Part shown: piece by piece, positions 1 through 9,173 of the stretch
How positions within the stretch are numbered: position 1 is the first letter of the stretch
Layout: each line of letters starts with the position of its first letter
Source of the DNA: Flavobacteriaceae bacterium F08102
Lineage (GTDB): Bacteria; Bacteroidota; Bacteroidia; Flavobacteriales; Flavobacteriaceae
Direction: 5' to 3'
Assembly: GCA_023015935.1 (NCBI GenBank)
Contig: JALKAY010000005.1
Location: 1 to 64,000 of the forward strand
Length of the DNA stretch: 64,000 nucleotides
Program-made: the position numbers and the translations under genes
The notes under the pieces: model-generated
The model's database searches: none
What the model was told of the DNA's origin: nothing
The model's input: the letters and a program-made list of their open reading frames with translations, nothing else

Positions 1-347
1 TCGGGAATTAATTCCGTGATTTTACTCTAATTTTACGCTGTCAATTTTTCAATCTTTTCAATGAACTTAAAAAATCTGAAAACTCATTTCAGTTATCCAA
101 ATTTTTAAAACTTAGCTCTCTTTACATTTTGTTTACACTTTCATAATATTGCTAAGCGGGTGCAAATATAGAACCCTTTTTTCAATTCTAACAAATAAAA
201 ATGAAGATTTTTTTAATTATTTTTTTCCCTAAAATTAAGCCCTTGTTTTATAGTCATTTATAGATCGTTTTTTTCTTCAATTTTAGGTTCATTTTTCAAT
301 CATTTTATACCTTTAATATATATACCACAAATTCTCCTAAAGTAAGA

Positions 348-364
348 AATATCGGTTCGATATT
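348..364. promoter_or_regulatory. Hairpin/inverted repeat overlapping the thrS -33 element
   Basis: A perfect 7-bp inverted repeat (AATATCG, 3-nt loop, CGATATT) ends inside the TTG of the putative -33 box of thrS. Its position would suit a repressor site, but no regulator is known to me for it. The rest of positions 1-347 is very AT-rich and shows no gene, RNA or repeat that I can support. Confidence 0.3.
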
Positions 365-393
365 GTGCGGGAACACGTTTTCTAATATCTTTG
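363..393 (+). promoter_or_regulatory. Bacteroidota-type promoter of thrS
   Basis: A TTG at 363-365 lies 20 nt upstream of TATCTTTG at 386-393, matching the Bacteroidota housekeeping pattern (-33 TTG, -7 TANNTTTG). The element ends 24 nt before the thrS ATG, so the predicted leader is short. This is the only recognisable promoter upstream of the thrS-infC-rpmI-rplT block. Confidence 0.6.
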
Positions 394-417
394 CATTCTT
401 AACATACAATACAAAAC

Positions 418-2358
418 ATGATACAAATTACGCTTCCCGACGGATCGGTAAAAGAAGTTCCTAAAAACAGCACTCCAATGGATGTTGCTAAAGGAATCAG
501 TGAAGGCCTTGCACGTAACGTGATTTCAGCCAGTTTCAATGAACAAATCGTTGAAACCTCAACTCCTCTTACGGTAAACGGAAGCTTAACCTTATACACC
601 TGGAATGATCCACAAGGTAAACAAACCTTTTGGCACTCATCTGCTCATGTACTCGCACAAGCGATTCTTTTCTTCTATCCGAATGCTAAATTGACTATTG
701 GTCCTGCCATAGAAAATGGATTCTATTACGATGTTGATTTTGGAGGAGAAACCTTAAGCGAAAATGATTTCAAAAAAATAGAAGATAAAATGCTAGAGTT
801 TGCGCGTCAAAAATATGAATTTAAGATGCGTAGTGTTTCAAAAGCAGATGCTTTGGCTTATTATTCAGATCGCAATAACCCATATAAGATTGAACTAATT
901 GAAAACTTAACGGATGGGGAAATTACCTTTTGTGATCATGCTGACTTTACAGACCTCTGTCGCGGTGGACATTTACCAAATACAGGCTTCATAAAAGCGG
1001 TTAAAATTATGAGCGTAGCTGGTGCCTACTGGAGAGGCGACGAAAAAAACAAGCAACTCACCCGGGTGTATGGCATTACCTTTCCTAAACAAAAAGAACT
1101 CACTGAATACTTAACCCTTCTAGAAGAAGCTAAACAACGTGATCATCGAAAGCTTGGTAAGGAACTTGAACTCTTTACTTTTTCAGCTAAGGTTGGTCAA
1201 GGGTTACCTTTATGGCTTCCTAAAGGAGCTGCTTTACGTGCTCGATTGGAAGATTTCTTAAAAAAGGCACAAAAAAAAGCGGGTTATGAAATGGTTATTA
1301 CACCCCACATCGGTCAAAAAGAACTCTACGTTACTTCTGGTCATTATGCAAAATATGGGGAAGACAGTTTTCAACCTATTCACACCCCAAAAGAGGACGA
1401 AGAGTTTCTTTTAAAACCCATGAACTGTCCACACCATTGTGAAATCTATAATTTCAAACCGTATTCATACAAAGATTTGCCAAAACGATTTGCTGAATTT
1501 GGAACTGTATATCGCTATGAACAAAGCGGGGAGCTTCACGGTTTAACGAGAGTTCGCGGATTTACACAAGACGATGCACATATCTTCTGTACCCCAGATC
1601 AACTTGATCAAGAATTCAAAAACGTTATCGATTTGACATTATACGTTTTAAATGCATTGGGATTAGAAGATTATACAGCACAGGTTTCTGTTCGAGATCC
1701 TAAGAATCCAGATAAGTATATTGGAGATCTTGAAAATTGGGAAAAAGCTGAAAAGGCAATTATTAGTGCGGCAACCGATAAAAACCTTCCTTTTATAATT
1801 GAAGAAGGAGAAGCTGCCTTTTATGGCCCGAAACTCGACTTTATGATCAAAGATGCCCTAGGTAGGAATTGGCAACTTGGTACAATACAAGTAGATTACA
1901 ACTTACCTGTTCGTTTTGATCTAACTTACAAAGGGACTGATAACCAACTACATAGGCCTGTAATGATCCATAGAGCGCCGTTTGGTTCAATGGAACGATT
2001 CGTTGCATTATTATTAGAACATACGGGTGGAAACTTTCCTCTGTGGCTAACGCCTGAGCAAGTTATTATTCTACCAATCAGCGAGAAATATAAAAATTAT
2101 ACAGAAAAAGTTTTAAATGTGTTGGAAAATTACGAAATTCGCGCCCTCGTAGATGATAGAAATGAAAAAACTGGTCGTAAGATCAGAGATGCCGAAATGA
2201 ACAAAATTCCCTACATGATTATCGTTGGGGAACAAGAGGAAAAAGAAGGAGTTATTTCAGTACGAAAACATGGAGGCGAAGACCTAGGGAAAATGAACCT
2301 AGAGAATTTTGCTGACATCATTAAAAAAGAAATAGAACAAACATTACAGCAATATTAA
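418..2358 (+). CDS. thrS: Threonine--tRNA ligase
   Basis: ThrRS charges tRNA-Thr with threonine in the cytoplasm. The 646-residue length matches the bacterial family. An N-terminal TGS domain (about 1-60) is followed by the editing domain with HSSAH near residue 73 and the CRGGH segment. The class II catalytic core follows, with the zinc-site MNCPHHCE near residue 336, motif 2 ([15 protein letters not shown]) and motif 3 ([13 protein letters not shown]). The C-terminal anticodon-binding domain starts near 545. It is the first gene of a translation operon and is followed 22 nt later by infC. The ATG is preceded by a clear promoter and no Shine-Dalgarno, as usual in this phylum. Identity is certain. 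Confidence 0.98.
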   Translation: MIQITLPDGSVKEVPKNSTPMDVAKGISEGLARNVISASFNEQIVETSTPLTVNGSLTLYTWNDPQGKQTFWHSSAHVLAQAILFFYPNAKLTIGPAIENGFYYDVDFGGETLSENDFKKIEDKMLEFARQKYEFKMRSVSKADALAYYSDRNNPYKIELIENLTDGEITFCDHADFTDLCRGGHLPNTGFIKAVKIMSVAGAYWRGDEKNKQLTRVYGITFPKQKELTEYLTLLEEAKQRDHRKLGKELELFTFSAKVGQGLPLWLPKGAALRARLEDFLKKAQKKAGYEMVITPHIGQKELYVTSGHYAKYGEDSFQPIHTPKEDEEFLLKPMNCPHHCEIYNFKPYSYKDLPKRFAEFGTVYRYEQSGELHGLTRVRGFTQDDAHIFCTPDQLDQEFKNVIDLTLYVLNALGLEDYTAQVSVRDPKNPDKYIGDLENWEKAEKAIISAATDKNLPFIIEEGEAAFYGPKLDFMIKDALGRNWQLGTIQVDYNLPVRFDLTYKGTDNQLHRPVMIHRAPFGSMERFVALLLEHTGGNFPLWLTPEQVIILPISEKYKNYTEKVLNVLENYEIRALVDDRNEKTGRKIRDAEMNKIPYMIIVGEQEEKEGVISVRKHGGEDLGKMNLENFADIIKKEIEQTLQQY

Positions 2359-2380
2359 GTTTAACTAAAATTTTACAGCC

Positions 2381-2935
2381 ATAGCAATTAGAAGAAAAGG
2401 AGGTAGAAAACCTTGGAGAGTTATCAAAGAAGATGCCCATCGCATCAATCATCACATTAAAGCCCCCGAAGTACGGTTGGTTGGAGACAATGTGGAAGTG
2501 GGTATATACCCGCTTGCAGAAGCTCGAAAATTAGCTGAAGCGGAAGAATTAGACCTAGTTGAAATTTCTCCTAAGGCATCTCCACCTGTTTGTAAAATTA
2601 TTGACTACAAAAAGTTTCTTTACGAACAAAAGAAACGTGAAAAAGTCATTAAAGCAAAAGCAGCGAAGGTTGTAATGAAAGAAATTCGGTTTGGTCCGAA
2701 TACCGATGATCACGATTATGAATTTAAAAAGAAACACGCAATTAAGTTTTTAAGCGAAGGTGCAAAACTTAAGGCCTATGTTTTTTTTAAAGGCCGATCA
2801 ATCGTCTATAAGGATCAAGGTGAGATTTTGCTATTAAAACTAGCTCAAGAGCTGGAGGATTATGGTAAAGTTGAACAAATGCCAAGATTAGAAGGTAAAC
2901 GTATGACGATGTTCATCGCTCCAAAAAAGAAATAA
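2381..2935 (+). CDS. infC: Translation initiation factor IF-3 (AUA start codon)
   Basis: IF-3 binds the 30S subunit, prevents premature 50S joining and proofreads start-codon pairing. The frame is open from just after a TAA at 2366-2368, and the first ATG lies far inside conserved sequence. The conserved N-terminus ([20 protein letters not shown]) is encoded directly after an ATA at 2381, which I take as the start, giving 184 residues. A later TTG at 2477 would remove 32 conserved residues. Rare start codons are the known basis of IF-3 autoregulation in other bacteria (AUU in E. coli), because IF-3 discriminates against them. The C-terminal domain ends in the typical [15 protein letters not shown]. 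The gene sits between thrS and rpmI in the classic order. Confidence 0.95.
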   Translation: MAIRRKGGRKPWRVIKEDAHRINHHIKAPEVRLVGDNVEVGIYPLAEARKLAEAEELDLVEISPKASPPVCKIIDYKKFLYEQKKREKVIKAKAAKVVMKEIRFGPNTDDHDYEFKKKHAIKFLSEGAKLKAYVFFKGRSIVYKDQGEILLLKLAQELEDYGKVEQMPRLEGKRMTMFIAPKKK

Positions 2936-3000
2936 ATAGTACGGTGAGAGCCAACTATTATTATAAACATAGCAAGTATTAATATATAAAGAGTAGGAAA

Positions 3001-3198
3001 ATGCCTAAAATGAAAACTAAATCCAGTGCCAAAAAACGTTTCAAGTTAACCGGCACCGGTAAAATCAAAAGAAAGCATGCTTTTAAGAGTCACATCTTGA
3101 CTAAAAAATCAAAAAAGCGTAAGTTAAAACTTACCCATTCTGGTTTGGTTCACAAAGCAGACAAGATGAATATCTTAAAACAGTTAACGTTAAAATAA
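3001..3198 (+). CDS. rpmI: 50S ribosomal protein L35
   Basis: A 65-residue, strongly basic ribosomal protein of the large subunit, beginning [15 protein letters not shown] as L35 proteins do. It follows infC by 65 nt and precedes rplT by 82 nt, the universal infC-rpmI-rplT order, so it is almost certainly co-transcribed. The ATG start is unambiguous. No separate promoter with a TANNTTTG element is visible upstream. Confidence 0.98.
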   Translation: MPKMKTKSSAKKRFKLTGTGKIKRKHAFKSHILTKKSKKRKLKLTHSGLVHKADKMNILKQLTLK

Positions 3199-3280
3199 TT
3201 CGGTGATTATTAACCTTGTGTCAGTGCCTTAAAATGTCTAATTATTTCTAGACTGCCTTCCACAAAAAACAATTAAAATT

Positions 3281-3625
3281 ATGCCTAGATCGGTAAACTC
3301 AGTAGCTAAAAGAGCTCGAAGAAAAAAAATATTAAAACAAGCAAAAGGTTATTTTGGAAGACGTAAAAACGTCTATACGGTAGCTAAAAATGCGGTTGAA
3401 AAAGCAATGTCTTATTCATACCGCGACAGAAAAAACAACAAAAGAAACTTTAGAGGACTTTGGATTCAACGTATCAATGCAGGAGCACGTCAACACGGAA
3501 TGTCATATTCTCAATTTATGGGGAAAGTGAAAGCCAACAATATTGACTTAAACAGAAAAGTACTTGCAGATTTAGCCATGAATAATCCTGCTGCTTTTAA
3601 AGCAATCGTTGATAAAATAAAATAG
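3281..3625 (+). CDS. rplT: 50S ribosomal protein L20
   Basis: L20 binds 23S rRNA early in 50S assembly. The 114-residue product has the expected basic N-terminal tail ([19 protein letters not shown]) and the family segment [16 protein letters not shown] near the C-terminus. It is the last gene of the thrS operon: a strong hairpin with a T tract starts 22 nt after the stop. In other bacteria L20 represses its own operon by binding a leader. I could not identify a convincing 23S mimic here. Confidence 0.98.
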   Translation: MPRSVNSVAKRARRKKILKQAKGYFGRRKNVYTVAKNAVEKAMSYSYRDRKNNKRNFRGLWIQRINAGARQHGMSYSQFMGKVKANNIDLNRKVLADLAMNNPAAFKAIVDKIK

Positions 3626-3647
3626 TCAAACAAAATACTTGCTACTA

Positions 3648-3678
3648 AATCCCGCGTCTAACACGCGGGATTTTTTTT
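3648..3678 (+). terminator. Intrinsic terminator of the thrS-infC-rpmI-rplT operon
   Basis: A 10-bp perfect stem (AATCCCGCGT / ACGCGGGATT) with a 5-nt loop is followed by a run of T. It lies directly behind rplT, and the next gene has its own upstream region. Confidence 0.9.
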
Positions 3679-3843
3679 ACCTTTCTCAAAATCCCTTTTT
3701 AGGTCTCCCTTTCACGAACATTCCTTTTACTGTTCATGGTTCAGAAACTTAATCGTAGCAACCTATTTTCATAATTTAAGAGATACCATTCCTTAACTTA
3801 TGAGAATCCAATAGGTTTAACGTACCTTTACTATTTACACGCT

Positions 3844-4668
3844 ATGGATCTATCAAACATCAAATTAGTTGTATGCGATATGGATGGCACATTGCTAAAT
3901 CCCGCTCATAAAGTAAGTCCCCATTTTTTTTCTCTCTTCTCAGAACTTGCATCCCATATACATTTTGTTGCGGCAAGCGGAAGGCAATATTTTAGTATTG
4001 CGAATAAACTTGCTCCGATTACAGATCAAATAACAATCATAGCTGAAAATGGAGGCCTTATACAACGTCGAAATGACATATTATTCTCTTCTCACCTTTC
4101 ACAAGAAAACTTACAAACACAACTTTTAGCTATTCGAAAAATCCCCAAAACTGAAATAATCCTCGCAGGTAAAAAAGCGGCCTATGTAGAAAATGGCACA
4201 CCCGATTTTCTTGCTATGTTTACAGAATTTTATTCATCGTATAAAGTTGTGGATGATTTAACAAAGGTCAATGATGATATCATGAAAATTGCTCTCTATC
4301 ATCCAGAATCTTCAGAAAAATTTATATATCCTTTCCTTCAAGGATTCAATCCAAATTTAACCTATAAAGTGTCTGGAATACATTGGCTTGATATTGCCGA
4401 AAATCATACGAATAAAGGCGTTGCTATTTCAATTTTACAAAAAGAGTTAGCGATAACAAAAGAAGAAACTATGGTTTTCGGCGACTACTTAAACGATATT
4501 GAAATGTTTAATCAAGCAGCGTTTAGTTTTGCTATGCAAAATGCCCATAAAGATTTAAAAACCATTGCAAAATATCAAACTTATAGCAATGAAAATCAAG
4601 GTGTTGAAGCGGTATTAGAAAAACTATTAGTCGCAAAAAAAGGGCGTAATTCTCATTACCCCCTTTAA
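3844..4668 (+). CDS. HAD-superfamily sugar phosphatase, Cof/YidA type
   Basis: A predicted cytoplasmic Mg-dependent phosphatase of the Cof-like subfamily, which acts on small phosphorylated metabolites. Motif I DMDGTL is at residues 12-17 with the nucleophile Asp12. Motif II lies in VAASGRQ, and the late motif GDYLNDIEMF carries the metal-binding acids. A C2 cap domain of about 100 residues separates them, and 274 residues is normal for the family. The substrate cannot be read from the sequence. A near-match to the -7 box, TACCTTTA, lies at 3823-3830. The gene is convergent with the GAPDH gene, 18 nt away. Its last codons form a hairpin that may terminate its own transcript. Confidence 0.85.
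   Translation: MDLSNIKLVVCDMDGTLLNPAHKVSPHFFSLFSELASHIHFVAASGRQYFSIANKLAPITDQITIIAENGGLIQRRNDILFSSHLSQENLQTQLLAIRKIPKTEIILAGKKAAYVENGTPDFLAMFTEFYSSYKVVDDLTKVNDDIMKIALYHPESSEKFIYPFLQGFNPNLTYKVSGIHWLDIAENHTNKGVAISILQKELAITKEETMVFGDYLNDIEMFNQAAFSFAMQNAHKDLKTIAKYQTYSNENQGVEAVLEKLLVAKKGRNSHYPL
4638..4665 (+). terminator. Terminator-like hairpin inside the end of the HAD gene
   Basis: The last coding bases form an AAAGGG/CCTTT plus GTAAT/ATTAC stem with a TCTC loop and small bulges, followed by a T-rich stretch. A second hairpin (TTTAGCTA / TAGCTAAA, 4676-4701) follows across the end of the convergent GAPDH gene. With only 18 nt between the two stops, the terminators appear to be embedded in coding sequence. 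The T tract is interrupted, so confidence is moderate. Confidence 0.4.
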
Positions 4669-4686
4669 CTTTTACTTTAGCTAATT

Positions 4687-6132
4687 TTAATAATAGCTAA
4701 AACGTCTTACTTGAGCAATATGTTTAGCCAATCGTATAACTTGATGACTATAACCATATTCATTATCATACCAAATATACAATACAACGTTCTTACCGTC
4801 CTCGGTTGCAATCGTCGCATTACTATCAAAAATAGCAGGTGCTGAAGTTCCTACAATATCAGACGATACTAACTCATTGCTCAATGAGTATTGTATTTGC
4901 TCTACCAAATCACCCTCTAAGGCATATTTTTTCATTACAGAATTAACGGTTTCTACACTCGCCGAATTTTCCAATTGTAAATTTAGAATAGCTAAAGACC
5001 CATTTGGAACTGGAACGCGGATAGCATTAGAAGTTAATTTACCTGCTAATGATGGTAATGCTTTAGAAACCGCTTGACCAGCCCCCGTTTCAGTTATTAC
5101 CATGTTTAGCGCTGCAGCTCTACCACGACGGTATTTACTATGCATATTATCAACCAAATTTTGATCATTTGTATATGCATGAATGGTTTCTAAATGACCT
5201 TTAACTATACCAAAACTATCTTGAATCACCTTTAATACAGGCGTAATCGCATTGGTCGTACACGAAGCTGCAGAGAAAATATCAATGTGCTTAGGATCGT
5301 GTTCTAAATGATTTACCCCATGAACAATATTAGGTACTCCTTTTCCTGGCGCAGTTAAAAGCACCTTACTCGCACCCTTACTTTTTAAATGTCTCGCTAA
5401 GGCAACTTCATCTCTAAACGCTCCCGTATTATCAATTACTAGTGCATCTTTGATACCGTACGCTGTATAATCAATTTCTTCTGGCCCATTTGCCGAAATC
5501 ATGTGTACGGTGGTACCGTTGATAATTAACGCTTTATTCTTTATATCTGCCTTAACAGTACCAGGAAATTCACCATGTACCGAATCATTTCGTAATAAAG
5601 AGGCTCTTTTCTCCAACACAGTTTCATTCACTTCTCCTCGAGTTACAATAGCACGAAGACGCAATTGTTTCCCTTTACCAGTTCTAATCATTAACTCTCG
5701 TGCTAATAAACGACCTATTCGACCAAAGCCATATAAAACAACATCTTTGGGTTCTATATCCGATGAATCTTTAGCTCCCTTTAATTTTTTTGTCACAAAA
5801 TCAAGCACATTATCCTCATTTTCAGCTAAGTGAAATTCATATGCTAATTTTCCTATATCAAGTTTGGCTGGAGGTAAATTCAACTCTTTGATGGCTCTAG
5901 AAATTTCTACGGCATCAAATATCGAAATTGGTTTCTGAACAAACTCACTAGCATATTCAACCAAATTTAATATTTGACTTACATTACAATTGATCAATTG
6001 ATTTCTGAACAACACCAATTCAATCGCATTATCATACCATAAATCGCTTGTGATTTTAATAAATTCTACCGTAGCTTTTCGTCGATCAGCTTGAAAGGCC
6101 AACTCTTTTTCATACGTGTTTTGTGTAGGCAT
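4687..6132 (-). CDS. gap: Glyceraldehyde-3-phosphate dehydrogenase, long form with N-terminal extension
   Basis: It oxidises glyceraldehyde-3-phosphate to 1,3-bisphosphoglycerate in glycolysis, or the reverse in gluconeogenesis. The NAD(P)-binding segment YGFGRIGR is near residue 133 and the catalytic cysteine lies in SAASCTTNA near residue 290. The C-terminal WYDNEYGYSHQV is the standard family end. The protein has 481 residues against about 335 for classical GapA. The extra 120-130 residues at the N-terminus are a helical-looking domain without a known motif, a form that occurs in Bacteroidota. Which direction or cofactor it favours cannot be judged from sequence. A promoter with TATTTTTG lies 32 nt before the ATG. 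Confidence 0.93.
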   Translation of the reverse strand: MPTQNTYEKELAFQADRRKATVEFIKITSDLWYDNAIELVLFRNQLINCNVSQILNLVEYASEFVQKPISIFDAVEISRAIKELNLPPAKLDIGKLAYEFHLAENEDNVLDFVTKKLKGAKDSSDIEPKDVVLYGFGRIGRLLARELMIRTGKGKQLRLRAIVTRGEVNETVLEKRASLLRNDSVHGEFPGTVKADIKNKALIINGTTVHMISANGPEEIDYTAYGIKDALVIDNTGAFRDEVALARHLKSKGASKVLLTAPGKGVPNIVHGVNHLEHDPKHIDIFSAASCTTNAITPVLKVIQDSFGIVKGHLETIHAYTNDQNLVDNMHSKYRRGRAAALNMVITETGAGQAVSKALPSLAGKLTSNAIRVPVPNGSLAILNLQLENSASVETVNSVMKKYALEGDLVEQIQYSLSNELVSSDIVGTSAPAIFDSNATIATEDGKNVVLYIWYDNEYGYSHQVIRLAKHIAQVRRFSYY

Positions 6133-6164
6133 TTTTTTTGTTTAAAGGTTGTGTAAATTTTTGG

Positions 6165-6197
6165 CAAAAATACTACAATAAAGTGCTAAATAACAAA
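6165..6197 (-). promoter_or_regulatory. Promoter of the GAPDH gene
   Basis: On the minus strand TTTG (6197-6194) precedes TATTTTTG (6172-6165) by 21 nt. This matches the Bacteroidota promoter pattern and ends 32 nt before the start codon. Confidence 0.55.
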
Positions 6198-6206
6198 GTA
6201 TTTAAC

Positions 6207-6239
6207 AAAAAAAATCCCTTCGTTTAACAAAGGGATTTT
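6207..6239 (-). terminator. Intrinsic terminator behind the HtrA gene
   Basis: On the minus strand AAAATCCCTT and AAGGGATTTT form a stem around a 9-10 nt loop, and the stem continues into a run of eight T. It lies 18 nt beyond the HtrA stop codon and upstream of the GAPDH promoter. Confidence 0.85.
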
Positions 6240-6256
6240 ACTTGAAATTTAAGGCT

Positions 6257-7684
6257 CTATTGATAGACCGTAATTTTTAAATAATCGACAAAACCTTCTT
6301 TATTTAACAGTTGAATGCTCACGTCTTTTCCTTTATATTTTCTCAAAGCACTTTCTACCTCTTTAACATCGCGTACCCTGTGCTCACCAATTCTCAGAAT
6401 AACATCTCCTTCTGAAATTTTATTCTTTAGAAAATTGTTTCTCAATTTGACAATTTGCACACCAAAATTCAATCTGTATTCATTGGCTAAGCTTTTGGGT
6501 ATTTTCTTAAGATCTCCTATTAAATATTTCGAAAAATCCAATTCTCCAATCGTTTCATTTCCAAATTGATTTGACAACCTCACCTTAAACTCTTTTTCGA
6601 CCCCATCTCTTAACACTTTTACATTGACCACATCTCCAGGCCTTTTAGCACTTAAAAACCCTTCCAAATTCGAATACTTACTTACTTTTACGTCATCTAA
6701 ACCAATTATAATATCATTCACCTCCAATCCAGCGCGTTCAGCTCTACTATTTGTACTAAAGCCTTTAACCAGCACTCCTTCACTTTCTTTCAATCCTAAT
6801 TCTTTTGAAGTTTCTCCATTAACCTCAAGAGGTACAATTCCTAAATATGCAGTTTTTACATCACCAAATTCCATCAAATCTTCAACAACTTTCTTAGCAA
6901 TATTAGAAGGAACTGCAAATGAATACCCAACATAAGAACCTGTTTGTGAAGAAATGGCCGTATTAATACCAATTAACTCCCCTCTTGTATTCACCAACGC
7001 TCCACCGCTATTTCCTGGATTCACTGCAGCGTCAGTTTGAATAAATGATTCAATCATTCGGTTTCTGGTTTCTGGCAAATGAATATCTCTTCCTTTTGCA
7101 CTAACAATACCCGCAGTCACTGTCGATGTCAAATTAAAAGGGTTACCCACAGCAAGAACCCATTCGCCAACGCGGACGTTATCAGAATCGGCAAACGTAA
7201 TAAACGGCAAATTACTTGCATCAATTTTCACTAAAGCAATATCCGAGTTCGGGTGCGTCCCAATTACCTCCGCCTTATACATTTTATTATTATTTAAGGT
7301 AATTTCAATATCTGAAGCCCCCTTAATTACATGATTATTGGTAACTATATAGCCATCAGGCGAAATGATAACGCCAGATCCCGTACCAACAACTTCTTGT
7401 GTTCTCCCATTTCCGAAAAAGAACTCCAAAGTATTTGGCGTATAGGTAGTCCTATTTTTTACGTGTACTACCGCATTTAATGTTTCTGCGGCAGCTTTTG
7501 TAAAATCTGTCGCTTCAGCTTCATAGGTGGTGGCAGGTACAAATTTCGTCTGAATTATTTTACCAGAATCAGCAGCCTCCAATCTTGTATTAATTTGAAA
7601 TTGTTCTGAAAAATAATAATATCCTAACAAAGTTAAGATCCCTCCTAAGATTGAGGCCAACACTAAACTTACTGTTTTTTTCAT
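6257..7684 (-). CDS. Periplasmic serine protease, DegP/HtrA (Do) family
   Basis: An envelope quality-control protease and chaperone. I start it at the ATG at 7684, because the MKKTVSLVLASILGG stretch that follows is a normal signal anchor; a longer reading from 7738 would bury it. The 475-residue product has a trypsin-like domain with His118 (TNNHVI), Asp148 (NSDIAL) and Ser226 (GNSGGA), so all catalytic residues are present. Two PDZ domains follow (about 280-370 and 385-475). It is monocistronic, with its own terminator. Stress regulation is likely from the family, but no specific operator is visible. Confidence 0.93.
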   Translation of the reverse strand: MKKTVSLVLASILGGILTLLGYYYFSEQFQINTRLEAADSGKIIQTKFVPATTYEAEATDFTKAAAETLNAVVHVKNRTTYTPNTLEFFFGNGRTQEVVGTGSGVIISPDGYIVTNNHVIKGASDIEITLNNNKMYKAEVIGTHPNSDIALVKIDASNLPFITFADSDNVRVGEWVLAVGNPFNLTSTVTAGIVSAKGRDIHLPETRNRMIESFIQTDAAVNPGNSGGALVNTRGELIGINTAISSQTGSYVGYSFAVPSNIAKKVVEDLMEFGDVKTAYLGIVPLEVNGETSKELGLKESEGVLVKGFSTNSRAERAGLEVNDIIIGLDDVKVSKYSNLEGFLSAKRPGDVVNVKVLRDGVEKEFKVRLSNQFGNETIGELDFSKYLIGDLKKIPKSLANEYRLNFGVQIVKLRNNFLKNKISEGDVILRIGEHRVRDVKEVESALRKYKGKDVSIQLLNKEGFVDYLKITVYQ

Positions 7685-7860
7685 AATTATATTTTTAATT
7701 ATTACAATATCGGTTCTTAAAATCACGTTAGTTAACACCCAAAATTAAGCCAATATTATTAGCGTTAAATCACTTTAACGATACTTTAACAGCAGTTTTA
7801 ACGGCACCTTAACAAAAATAGATCGATAAATAATATCGGGTAAACAATATTAAAAAATAG

Positions 7861-7868
7861 TACCTTTG
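7861..7868 (+). promoter_or_regulatory. -7 element of dapF, 4 nt before the ATG
   Basis: TACCTTTG ends four bases before the dapF ATG. Transcription from such an element starts a few bases downstream, so the mRNA should begin at or next to the start codon. No good TTG is found at the -33 distance. Confidence 0.5.
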
Positions 7869-7872
7869 TCCA

Positions 7873-8652
7873 ATGCAAATACACTTTTCTAAATATCAAG
7901 GTACCGGAAACGATTTTATTATGATTGACAATCGTAATGGAAAATTTCCGAAAGAAAATAAATCGTTAATTGCCAAACTCTGTGATCGAAAATTTGGAAT
8001 AGGAGCTGACGGACTTATTTGTCTTGACACTTCAGACAAGCATGATTTCACCATGGTATATTTCAATGCGGACGGAGCAGAAGGCTCAATGTGCGGCAAT
8101 GGCGGAAGATGCATAGTTGCTTTCGCTAGAGATCTAAATATCATCAAAACCAATACCACCTTTGATGCCATGGACGGTTTGCATCACGCAAGTATCATAA
8201 ATGACATCGTTAGTCTAAAAATGGTAGATGTTCGGGAGGTTGAGCATCATGCAGACCATTTATTTTTAAACACAGGCTCTCCACATCACGTCACATTTGT
8301 AGAAAATCTTAAAAACTATGAAGTGGTTCAAAAAGGGAGAGAGATACGCTATGGTGCCCCTTATTTTGAAACTGGAAGTAATGTGAATTTTGTAGAACAA
8401 GTAAATGAAAACACCTTTAACGTTAGAACGTACGAACGTGGCGTTGAAGATGAAACACTAAGTTGTGGAACAGGTGTAACAGCCGTCGCTATTGCAGCAC
8501 ATGCGTCCCGTAAAACTAAAGATTTTACAATTAATTTAAACACCTTAGGCGGTGAATTAATCGTTTCTTTTTCATCAGATAACAAATCGTATAGTGCCGT
8601 ATCTTTAACAGGAAAAGCCCTGTTCGTTTTTGATGGACAAATTGACATATAA
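7873..8652 (+). CDS. dapF: Diaminopimelate epimerase
   Basis: It interconverts LL- and meso-diaminopimelate, supplying lysine and the peptidoglycan cross-linking residue. The two active-site cysteines are visible: Cys74 in MCGNGGRC and Cys208 in SCGTGVTA. The start (MQIHFSKYQGTGNDF) matches the family N-terminus, so no upstream start is needed. The 259-residue length is normal. It is the first gene of a tightly overlapping run: its stop overlaps the ATG of the next gene, and the run continues through mltG and a DUF2279 gene. The mRNA may be leaderless. Confidence 0.97.
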   Translation: MQIHFSKYQGTGNDFIMIDNRNGKFPKENKSLIAKLCDRKFGIGADGLICLDTSDKHDFTMVYFNADGAEGSMCGNGGRCIVAFARDLNIIKTNTTFDAMDGLHHASIINDIVSLKMVDVREVEHHADHLFLNTGSPHHVTFVENLKNYEVVQKGREIRYGAPYFETGSNVNFVEQVNENTFNVRTYERGVEDETLSCGTGVTAVAIAAHASRKTKDFTINLNTLGGELIVSFSSDNKSYSAVSLTGKALFVFDGQIDI

Positions 8653-9173
8653 TGCAAACATTAGAAGGAAAAAATATTCGCTTACGCGCGTTGGAAGTCA
8701 ACGACTTAGCCTTCCTCTATAGAATTGAAAACAACGAAGATTATTGGGAAGTGAGCAATACATATAAACCTTTTTCCTATCATTTACTTCGACAATACTT
8801 GGCAAATGCCCATCAAGATATCTATGAGGCCAAACAATTGAGACTCGTTATTGTCACCCTAGATAATGAAGCTATAGGGTTTATCGATTTATTTGATTTT
8901 GATCCTCATCATAGACGGGCGGGCATTGGTATCCTCATAGCGCATGAACATCAAGGCCAAGGGTACGCTAGTGAAGCTTTAACCTTATTAATTAATTACG
9001 CTTTTACCCATCTATTTTTACATCAAATTTATGCAAATATTACCGTCGACAATATAAAAAGTATAAATCTGTTTAGAAAAAAAGGGTTTGAAAAAATTGG
9101 CATAAAAAGGGATTGGGTTGCTACGCAAGATGGATACAAAGATGAACTTATGTTTCAACTGATAAAAAAATGA
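8652..9173 (+). CDS. GNAT acetyltransferase, RimJ/RimL-SpeG type
   Basis: A cytoplasmic acetyl-CoA-dependent N-acetyltransferase of 173 residues. The acetyl-CoA binding loop is EHQGQGYASEAL near residue 100, preceded by the beta strand RRAGIGILI. The NxxSINLFRKKGFE motif follows, as in RimJ/RimL and SpeG relatives. The acceptor (protein N-terminus, ribosomal protein or polyamine) cannot be assigned. The ATG overlaps the dapF stop by one base and its own stop overlaps mltG by four, so it is co-translated with them. Confidence 0.85.
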   Translation: MQTLEGKNIRLRALEVNDLAFLYRIENNEDYWEVSNTYKPFSYHLLRQYLANAHQDIYEAKQLRLVIVTLDNEAIGFIDLFDFDPHHRRAGIGILIAHEHQGQGYASEALTLLINYAFTHLFLHQIYANITVDNIKSINLFRKKGFEKIGIKRDWVATQDGYKDELMFQLIKK

